Origin: Sulfurovum sp.
Lineage (GTDB): Bacteria; Campylobacterota; Campylobacteria; Campylobacterales; Sulfurovaceae
Assembly: GCA_027046415.1 (NCBI GenBank)
Contig: JALTYW010000053.1
Coordinates: forward strand, 1 to 19,304
Direction: 5' to 3'
Length of the DNA: 19,304 nt
In this document: piece by piece, positions 14,140 to 19,304 of the stretch
Layout of the letters: each line of letters starts with the position of its first letter
How positions within the stretch are numbered: the stretch's first letter is position 1
Notes under the pieces: model-generated
Seen by the model: only the letters and a program-made list of their open reading frames with translations
Database searches by the model: none
Told to the model about the DNA's origin: nothing
Made by a program: the position numbers and the translations under genes

Positions 14140-14667
14140 ATGAACAAAGTAACAGAAGTGATCGAGAACGACTCCATCGCGGGACTTAAAGCCCTGATCA
14201 AAGAGGGAGTGGATCTTAATAAACCCATTCTCATCGGCGAAGAGTACGATCTTGATGACTATGATGACATCAGCCCGCTCTTCTATGCTATTCGAAAGTA
14301 TGCCTCTTTGGAATTTATCAAAATCATGCTTGAAAACGGGGTAGATCTGTTTCAGATTGACAGTGACGGTATCTCTGCGCTCGATATGGCGATTAAGTTC
14401 AAGCGTAAAGATATGATCGAACTGTGTATAGAGCAGGGGTTTGACCTTAACAGTACCAAACGCAAAAGTGGCATTACCCCCGTTATGCTGGCAGCCTGCT
14501 TTTCTGATAAGGAGATGATGCAGATGCTGCTTGATGCCGGCGGTGACATCAATGCTATGGACAATTCAGGTATGAGCCCGCTTGACTATGCCAGAAAACT
14601 TGGACAGAAACAGATGAAAGCCTATCTTGAAGAGCGCGGTGCCAAACATGCTGCTTATCGGGATTAA
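14140..14667 (+). CDS. Ankyrin-repeat protein
   Basis: Soluble protein of 175 residues made almost entirely of ankyrin-type repeats. Repeat-like units are seen at IAGLKALIKEGVDLNKPI, then SLEFIKIMLENGVDLFQIDS with DGISALDMAIKFKRKDMIEL, GITPVMLAACFSDKEMMQ with LLDAGGDINAMD, and GMSPLDYARKLGQ. Such repeats mediate protein-protein contacts; the partner is unknown. The start ATG at 14140 has AAAGGAG (14128-14134) 5 nt upstream; an in-frame GTG at 14134 overlaps the ribosome binding site and is unlikely. There is no signal peptide. It is transcribed away from the 41-residue ORF. Confidence 0.85.
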   Translation: MNKVTEVIENDSIAGLKALIKEGVDLNKPILIGEEYDLDDYDDISPLFYAIRKYASLEFIKIMLENGVDLFQIDSDGISALDMAIKFKRKDMIELCIEQGFDLNSTKRKSGITPVMLAACFSDKEMMQMLLDAGGDINAMDNSGMSPLDYARKLGQKQMKAYLEERGAKHAAYRD

Positions 14668-14687
14668 GGGTGTGACTGGTAACTGCG

Positions 14688-14701
14688 TATTGGTTATTGG
14701 T
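14688..14701 (+). repeat. Heptamer tandem repeat (TATTGGT x2)
   Basis: Two perfect copies of TATTGGT lie 20 nt after the ankyrin stop. One intact and one degenerate copy of the same heptamer occur after murE (9741-9754). With the TCCTTAG array at 9961, this makes three heptamer-type tandem repeats, all in spacers that also carry a copy of the 25-nt dispersed repeat. Confidence 0.5.
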
Positions 14702-14732
14702 GATTTACTTTTTTGTTTGAACCGGAGATATT

Positions 14733-14757
14733 TTTGGAATCGGAGGCTTTAGCCCCG
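14733..14757 (+). repeat. Dispersed intergenic repeat, copy 2
   Basis: Identical over 25 nt to 9839-9863, including the CGG-(A)-GGC/GCC-CCG stem with TTTA loop. It lies between the ankyrin gene and the Pho box array. The surrounding gap (14668-14815) has no supportable gene. Confidence 0.7.
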
Positions 14758-14815
14758 CAAAAATGCAAGCATCCTTTCAACCAGTCCATGCAAAATTTGC
14801 TACCGGCTACCTGCC

Positions 14816-14871
14816 CTGTAATCTTTCTGTAATCCTTTTGTAACATTTCTGTAACCCTTTTTTTTTATACT
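14816..14871 (+). promoter_or_regulatory. Four-repeat Pho box and promoter of the porin gene
   Basis: Four 7-bp direct repeats start at 14816, 14827, 14838 and 14849, an exact 11-bp period: CTGTAAT, CTGTAAT, TTGTAAC, CTGTAAC, with spacers CTTT, CCTT, ATTT. This is the architecture of the E. coli Pho box (CTGTCAT-N4-CTGTCAT) bound by PhoB. The last repeat ends at 14855 and the -10 box TATACT begins at 14866, a 10-bp gap, so the array replaces the -35 element as in classical Pho promoters. Phosphate genes follow, including a PhoB-type regulator at 17795. Confidence 0.85.
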
Positions 14872-14906
14872 TCCGGCATCCAAATCAAACAAGGAAGGAT
14901 TACAAC

Positions 14907-16058
14907 ATGAAAAAAATCATTCTCTCTACAGTTGCGGCAGTGTCGGTAGTAACAGCTGCCTCAGATATCAGTACACCACATGAACGCATTGAGAAAGCAA
15001 AAGATACTTCCACTCCGGTAACAGAAAAGAGTATGCTTGAGAGAGTACATTTCAAGGGTGACTTGAGATTGAGATATGAGAGTATCGAAAGAGATGACAA
15101 AGACAACAAATATAGAAACCGGTATCGTCTGAGACTGGGCTTACACTTTGATATCACGGATCACTTGATGTTTGATGCCGGTATGCGAAGTGGCTTTGGT
15201 AATCCTACATCGGGTAACCAGACATTCCATGACGACCAGCCGTTGAGTGACTATTTTTTTCAGTCGCTAAGGTTTAATATATTGGGGTTAACCTATAAAG
15301 AGGGGCACTCTGTTTATAAAATCGGTAGACAACCCTACCTGATGTACAGACCGATCAAGTCGCAGCTTGTCTGGGACAATGATGTCTCTATGAATGGTGT
15401 AAACTATCAATATAAAGATGATACCAGCATTATTACGCTGGGGGCGAATCAGCCGACACAGGAAGAGAATACAGTGAACGAGGCGGACACCGTCAACCTC
15501 TTTTTGGCACAGTATGTGCATAAGATGAAATTGGAAAGCGGAAAGCTCAATCTGGGTGCAGGTATCTACTTCTACGACGGGCTGAAGGGCAATGTCCCGC
15601 TTTTTGGCAAGAGCAAAGGCAATACCCTCGTAAACGGAGTTTATGCAAACGACTACCACATTGTTGAAGGGTTTGGTGAGTTTAAATTTAATGACCTTTT
15701 GGGGATGCCGTTCGAGGTTGCTGCATCTGTGGCATACAACTTTGCTGCAGATGATAACAACTTTGGGTATGATCTTGCATTTCAGCTTGGCAAGGCCAAA
15801 CATGTAGGGGAGTGGCAGGTGAAATACTCCTATACGGATATTCAGGAAGATGCGGTATTTGGAGCCTATTCTGACTCGGACAACTTTGGTGGGGGGACTG
15901 CTGCAAAAGGGCATGCAATCAGAGCCAAATATAAAGCGGGCAAAAATCTTTATCTTGCCGGAAGTTTCTTTTTCAATACGCTCTACGCAAGCAAGAGCGA
16001 AACGGGAGAAGAGGCTGATTATGAGCGCGTGCAACTGGATGCTATTATCAAATTCTAA
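14907..16058 (+). CDS. Putative Pho-regulated outer-membrane porin
   Basis: A 383-residue protein with a Sec signal peptide, MKKIILSTVAAVSVVTAA, probably cleaved near residue 18. The mature part has alternating beta-strand patterns (for example LRLRYESI and NRYRLRLGLHFDIT near residues 53-85) and ends in phenylalanine (DAIIKF), the usual outer-membrane barrel signal. It resembles the putative porin families of Proteobacteria and Campylobacterota; strand count and specificity cannot be judged by eye. AAGGAAGG precedes the ATG. Because four Pho-box repeats sit in its promoter and a phosphate transporter follows, I infer a channel for phosphate or phosphorylated compounds induced by phosphate starvation, analogous in role but not clearly in sequence to OprP or PhoE. 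Confidence 0.8.
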   Translation: MKKIILSTVAAVSVVTAASDISTPHERIEKAKDTSTPVTEKSMLERVHFKGDLRLRYESIERDDKDNKYRNRYRLRLGLHFDITDHLMFDAGMRSGFGNPTSGNQTFHDDQPLSDYFFQSLRFNILGLTYKEGHSVYKIGRQPYLMYRPIKSQLVWDNDVSMNGVNYQYKDDTSIITLGANQPTQEENTVNEADTVNLFLAQYVHKMKLESGKLNLGAGIYFYDGLKGNVPLFGKSKGNTLVNGVYANDYHIVEGFGEFKFNDLLGMPFEVAASVAYNFAADDNNFGYDLAFQLGKAKHVGEWQVKYSYTDIQEDAVFGAYSDSDNFGGGTAAKGHAIRAKYKAGKNLYLAGSFFFNTLYASKSETGEEADYERVQLDAIIKF

Positions 16059-16202
16059 TGCTGTAATAGTAGGGATATAAGTGTATACTATGGTGTCAAA
16101 AAGCAGCAATAAAACCTTCTTTGTGTATCATTAGCAGCATAGCAAAGGATGACATTTTTTGCCTTTAGTACTTAAAATGATCACCAAGCCAAAGGATAAG
16201 GT

Positions 16203-17741
16203 ATGCAGAACGGTTTAAAAATACTATTTGGAGTGCTGTTTGCTGTTGCAATAGGATATTATGCCAGTACCATAATAGGACATGGTGCTCATGCCAGCTT
16301 TTTGGTGCTTGCAGCAGTCTTTGGTGCCTATATGGCAATGAACATTGGTGCAAATGATGTTGCCAACAATGTCGGACCAGCTTATGGTGCCGGTGCGATC
16401 TCTATGACCGGTGTGATCATTATCGCAGCGATCTTTGAAGCGATGGGTGCATTGGTTGCCGGCGGTGATGTGGTTGGTACGATCAAAAAGGGAATCATTG
16501 AACCCGAGGCCTTTGGTGGGGACCCGATGCTCTTTGTCTATGCGATGTCTGCGGCACTGCTTGCAGCAGCGCTTTGGCTCAACCTTGCTACATGGCTTAA
16601 AGCACCGGTCTCTACGACACACTCTATTGTCGGTGGTGTTGTTGGTGGCGGTATCGCCGCAGGCGGTTTTGCCATTGTCTCCTGGGGAACCATGGGTAAG
16701 ATTGTGGCATCATGGGTAATCTCTCCTGTGCTTGGAGGGGTGATCGCTGCGACATTCCTTTATGTGATCAAATCACAGATCCTTTACAAGGAAGACAAAC
16801 TGGCAGCAGCTAAAAAAGTTGTGCCAGTACTGGTTGCTATTATGACAGCAGCATTCCTGACTTACCTGACACTTAAAGGGCTCAAGCATGTCTGGAAAGA
16901 TCTGACAGATGCACTTGGCTTCCTGCCGCAGACCAAAAAACCGACTTTTGGTGTGGCACTTACTTTTGGGTTTGTTGGTGGCGTTGTCAGCTTCTTTATG
17001 CTTAAACCGCGTATTGCCAAGAAGGTTATGCAGATGGAAAATACACGTGAAGCGCTCAATCTACTCTTTACCGTACCTTTGGTTTTTGCGGCTGCGATGC
17101 TTAGTTTTGCACACGGTGCAAACGATGTTGCCAACGCTGTTGGTCCGCTGGCAGCTGTCAATGACGCACTGATGCATATGACCATCTCCCATAAAGCCGC
17201 CATCCCTCTGTGGGTGATGGTGACAGGCGGTATTGGTATCTCTGTGGGGCTGGCGCTCTTTGGGCCAAGACTGATCCGTACAGTGGGTTCCGAGATCACA
17301 GAACTTGATCAGATGAGAGCGTTTTCGATCATGATGGCAGCAGCGATTACCGTAGTCATCGCTTCTCAGCTTGGGCTGCCGGTCTCTTCAACACATATTG
17401 CTGTGGGTGCTGTCTTTGGTGTAGGCTTTTTGCGAGAGTGGCTTGACAGTAAAAAGATGGATGAGAAACAGCGTGAACTTCAAGCTGAGAGCCAAAAGCT
17501 TGAGGCACTCAAAGAGGCGATGAATGATCCTGCATTGACCGATCCTGCCAAAAAGCTTGAAGCGATCGAAGCGCATAAAGCGCAGAAAAAGAAGGTTAAG
17601 CGTATCAAAAAAGCACTCAGAGAAAACTATGTCAAACGTGGTATGGTCAAAAAAATTGTTGCAGCATGGGTCATTACTGTACCTGCGGCAGCTGTACTCT
17701 CTGCAGTAATATTTTACGTACTAAAAGGTATAGGAGGCTGA
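16203..17741 (+). CDS. PiT-family inorganic phosphate transporter
   Basis: Inner-membrane phosphate:cation symporter of the PiT family. It has 512 residues and about 10-12 membrane segments. The duplicated signature is clear: GANDVANN at 49-56 and GANDVANA at 305-312, each followed later by a P-V-S-(T/S)-T-H motif (APVSTTHS and LPVSSTH). Near the C-terminus, before the last membrane segment, is a long charged, coiled-coil-like insert (about residues 415-480: KKMDEKQRELQAESQKLEAL and on through KKKVKRIKKALREN). It lies 144 nt after the porin. A possible separate promoter has TATACT at 16084-16089, with only one Pho-like heptamer (CTGTAAT, 16061-16067) out of register. phoB follows 53 nt later. 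Confidence 0.96.
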   Translation: MQNGLKILFGVLFAVAIGYYASTIIGHGAHASFLVLAAVFGAYMAMNIGANDVANNVGPAYGAGAISMTGVIIIAAIFEAMGALVAGGDVVGTIKKGIIEPEAFGGDPMLFVYAMSAALLAAALWLNLATWLKAPVSTTHSIVGGVVGGGIAAGGFAIVSWGTMGKIVASWVISPVLGGVIAATFLYVIKSQILYKEDKLAAAKKVVPVLVAIMTAAFLTYLTLKGLKHVWKDLTDALGFLPQTKKPTFGVALTFGFVGGVVSFFMLKPRIAKKVMQMENTREALNLLFTVPLVFAAAMLSFAHGANDVANAVGPLAAVNDALMHMTISHKAAIPLWVMVTGGIGISVGLALFGPRLIRTVGSEITELDQMRAFSIMMAAAITVVIASQLGLPVSSTHIAVGAVFGVGFLREWLDSKKMDEKQRELQAESQKLEALKEAMNDPALTDPAKKLEAIEAHKAQKKKVKRIKKALRENYVKRGMVKKIVAAWVITVPAAAVLSAVIFYVLKGIGG

Positions 17742-17794
17742 TACAACACGTGGGTATGTATCCAAAATGTTACCGTAAAAGCGTAGGATAGCAT

Positions 17795-18478
17795 ATGCAA
17801 AACCAAGATATTGAAATTGTCGTCATTGAAGATGAGGAGGATATCCTCGAACTGCTGGAATACCATCTCTCTAAAGCGGGGTATAGTGTTACAGGGTTTC
17901 TCTCAACAGAGCATGTAGAGCGTTTTTTGGAAGAGGAGAATCCGGCATTGATGGTTGTAGACAGAAACCTGCCCGGTGTAGAAGGAAGTGAGTTTGTCGC
18001 CTATCTTCGTGATGAGGGGTATGATATTCCTGTTATCTTCCTTACTGCGATGGATCAGGGAAAAGACCTTGAAGAAGGCTTTACCTCCGGTGGTGATGAC
18101 TACATGACCAAACCCTTCAATCCAAAAGAGCTGCTGTTGCGTATTGATGCGCTGCTTAGACGTTCTGGTGTGCGCAAGAGCGACAGGGTCAAGTACCGCG
18201 ATATGGTACTCGATACAAAACAGCATCTTTTGACAATAGAGGGAAATCCTGTCGAGCTGACCAATCTGGAGTTCAGGCTGCTTTACACGTTTGTGAAAAA
18301 TCCGCACCAGCCCTTAGACCGTGATTTTCTGCGTGATGAGGTGTGGGGAGATGACAGTGCCAGTTTCCACGACAAAACCATCAATGTGGCAATGAACCGT
18401 CTGAAGAAGAAGATCGATCCAAGCGGGGAGAAAGAGTATATCGTTCCGGTATGGGGCGTGGGGTATAAATTGGTATAG
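17795..18478 (+). CDS. phoB: PhoB-type response regulator (OmpR family)
   Basis: Two-domain DNA-binding response regulator of 227 residues. The receiver domain has the acidic pocket E12/D13, phosphoacceptor D56 (LMVVDRNLPG), T84 (IFLTAM) and K106 (DDYMTKPF). The winged-helix domain (about residues 130-227) has VELTNLEFRLLYTFVKNP, then the recognition-helix region DKTINVAMNRLKKKID, and ends VWGVGYKLV. The family alone does not prove a phosphate role. The neighbours do: PiT upstream, pstS directly downstream, and two matching Pho boxes, one of which begins 1 nt after this gene's stop. No sensor kinase is present in the window. Confidence 0.85.
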   Translation: MQNQDIEIVVIEDEEDILELLEYHLSKAGYSVTGFLSTEHVERFLEEENPALMVVDRNLPGVEGSEFVAYLRDEGYDIPVIFLTAMDQGKDLEEGFTSGGDDYMTKPFNPKELLLRIDALLRRSGVRKSDRVKYRDMVLDTKQHLLTIEGNPVELTNLEFRLLYTFVKNPHQPLDRDFLRDEVWGDDSASFHDKTINVAMNRLKKKIDPSGEKEYIVPVWGVGYKLV

Positions 18479-18479
18479 T

Positions 18480-18513
18480 TTGTAACCGAATTGTTTCCAA
18501 GTTATTCTATACT
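18480..18513 (+). promoter_or_regulatory. Two-repeat Pho box and promoter of pstS
   Basis: TTGTAAC (18480-18486), CGAA, TTGTTTC (18491-18497) form two repeats at 11-bp spacing. The -10 box TATACT begins at 18508, again exactly 10 bp after the last repeat and with the same hexamer as the porin promoter. The array starts 1 nt after the phoB stop, so pstS has its own phosphate-responsive promoter rather than relying on read-through from phoB. Confidence 0.75.
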
Positions 18514-18557
18514 TTCATCAGCCCGAGTAAGGGACACATCATTTTGAAGGAAAATAT

Positions 18558-19304
18558 ATGACATTCAAAAAAATCGTAACTGCTGCGGTAGCGGCATCGG
18601 TAGCGTTGACAGCAGCCAATGCAAGTGATATCAAAGGTAGAGGTGCTTCATTCCCCGGACCGGTATATAAAGCATGGACAGCAGGATATTTTGATGCAAC
18701 AGGCAAAAAAGTAAACTATACTCCGACAGGTTCCGGTGACGGGATCAAGTCTATCTCCAAGCGTATGGTTGACTTTGGCGGTTCCGACAAGCCTTTGAAA
18801 GCCAAAAAACTGGCAAAAGAGAAGCTCTATATGTTCCCTTCAGTGGTAGGGTCTATTGTGCTTGCCTACAACATCGACGGTGTCAAAGACGGTGAACTGA
18901 AGCTCTCACGTGCAGCGATCGATGCGATCTTTAGCGGAAAAGCGAAGTTTTGGGATGATGCAGCCATTGCCAAAGACAATGCAGGGCTTAAACTGCCACA
19001 CGCACCTATCACCACTTGTGTCAGAGCAGACAAATCCGGTACGACATTTAACTTTACATACTTTTTGAACAAGGTCGATCCAGCATTCAAAGTGAGCAAA
19101 AAGCCAAAATGGAAAGCGGCAAAAGTGGTCGCGGGTAAATCAAACTCCGGTGTCTCTGCCAACATTCAGCAGATCAAAAACTCCATCGGATATATTGAAT
19201 ACTCTTACAAAATCAAGCTTGGTTTGCCTGCAGCACAGGTAGAAAACAAAGAGGGTAACTTCATCAAGCCGACTGTCAAGTCTTTCCAGGATGCTGCAAA
19301 ATAT
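18558..19304 (+). CDS. pstS: Periplasmic phosphate-binding protein PstS (3' end outside window)
   Basis: Substrate-binding protein of the high-affinity Pst ABC transporter. The open frame runs 249 codons to the window edge with no stop. A Sec signal peptide, MTFKKIVTAAVAASVALTAANA, is probably cleaved before SDIKGRG (about residue 22). Typical PstS motifs follow: GRGASFPGPVYKAW, TPTGSGDGIKSI (phosphate-binding loop), DFGGSDKPL, and RADKSGTTFNFTYFL with the second phosphate-contact loop. GNFIKPTVKSFQDA near the end is also usual. GAAGGA at 18546-18551 supports the start. The Pst permease and ATPase genes probably lie just beyond the window, which is inference from the usual pstSCAB order. Confidence 0.95.
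   Translation, partial: MTFKKIVTAAVAASVALTAANASDIKGRGASFPGPVYKAWTAGYFDATGKKVNYTPTGSGDGIKSISKRMVDFGGSDKPLKAKKLAKEKLYMFPSVVGSIVLAYNIDGVKDGELKLSRAAIDAIFSGKAKFWDDAAIAKDNAGLKLPHAPITTCVRADKSGTTFNFTYFLNKVDPAFKVSKKPKWKAAKVVAGKSNSGVSANIQQIKNSIGYIEYSYKIKLGLPAAQVENKEGNFIKPTVKSFQDAAKY

Noticed and set aside
14764..14844. 26-codon ORF between the ankyrin gene and the porin
   Set aside because: It has no ribosome binding site and runs through the Pho box repeats.
16061..16089. Pho-like CTGTAAT heptamer and TATACT before the PiT gene
   Set aside because: Only one heptamer is present and it lies 16 bp rather than 10 bp from the -10 box, with no second repeat at 11-bp spacing; too weak to call a Pho box.
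15288..16109. 273-codon open frame on the - strand opposite the porin
   Set aside because: Antisense to a gene with signal peptide, barrel pattern and Pho promoter; no start signal and no recognisable protein features.
17755..17785. Possible reverse-oriented Pho repeat upstream of phoB
   Set aside because: On the - strand CGGTAAC-N4-TGGATAC has the right period but poor sequence match and the wrong orientation for phoB.

Overview
The window looks like a chromosomal segment from a Campylobacterota (epsilonproteobacterial) organism, most like the Sulfurovum/Sulfurimonas group. The evidence is the ribosomal gene order rplF-rplR-rpsE-rplO-secY-map-infA-rpmJ-rpsM-rpsK-rpsD-rpoA-rplQ with no rpmD between rpsE and rplO, a linked nifU-like / small TPR-like / murE trio, TATAAT -10 boxes without clear -35 hexamers, and the general protein style. 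The genus is an inference. Almost everything is tightly packed and intact; only rpsH (5' end missing) and pstS (3' end missing) are cut by the window edges.

Region 1 (1-7381) is the end of the spc operon followed by the alpha operon, all on the + strand. A 254-nt gap separates infA from rpmJ. It holds two hairpins, a fresh promoter (-10 at 4344-4349) and a roughly 130-nt leader that can fold into a hairpin followed by a pseudoknot (4385-4450). This is the position where an S4-responsive leader would be expected, but it matches no leader I recognise. Region 2 (7382-9800) has its own promoter and holds a TTG-started NifU C-terminal-domain protein, a TPR-like protein of unknown function and murE, ending in two hairpins.

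Region 3 (9801-13145) is an accessory block. On the - strand lies a four-gene operon: FmdE-like protein, hemerythrin, DUF2249 protein, and a polytopic membrane protein resembling heme-copper oxidase subunit I / NnrS. Its promoter carries an FNR-type box (TTGAT-N4-GTCAA) at about -41.5, so an oxygen- or NO-responsive CRP/FNR regulator is likely. Divergent to it is a thioredoxin-fold [2Fe-2S] ferredoxin. The spacer after murE holds a three-copy heptamer repeat and one copy of a 25-nt dispersed repeat. Region 4 (13146-14667) is panD-ybaB, a 41-aa very basic ORF on the - strand with a strong ribosome binding site, and an ankyrin-repeat protein, the last two divergent around a 14-bp palindrome.

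Region 5 (14668-19304) is a phosphate-starvation locus on the + strand: porin, PiT phosphate transporter, PhoB-type response regulator and PstS. Upstream of the porin are four 7-bp repeats at an exact 11-bp period (CTGTAAT/TTGTAAC, N4 spacers). Upstream of pstS are two more. Both arrays end exactly 10 bp before an identical TATACT -10 box. These are very probable Pho boxes and tie the porin to the Pho regulon. No phosphate sensor kinase or Pst permease is visible inside the window.
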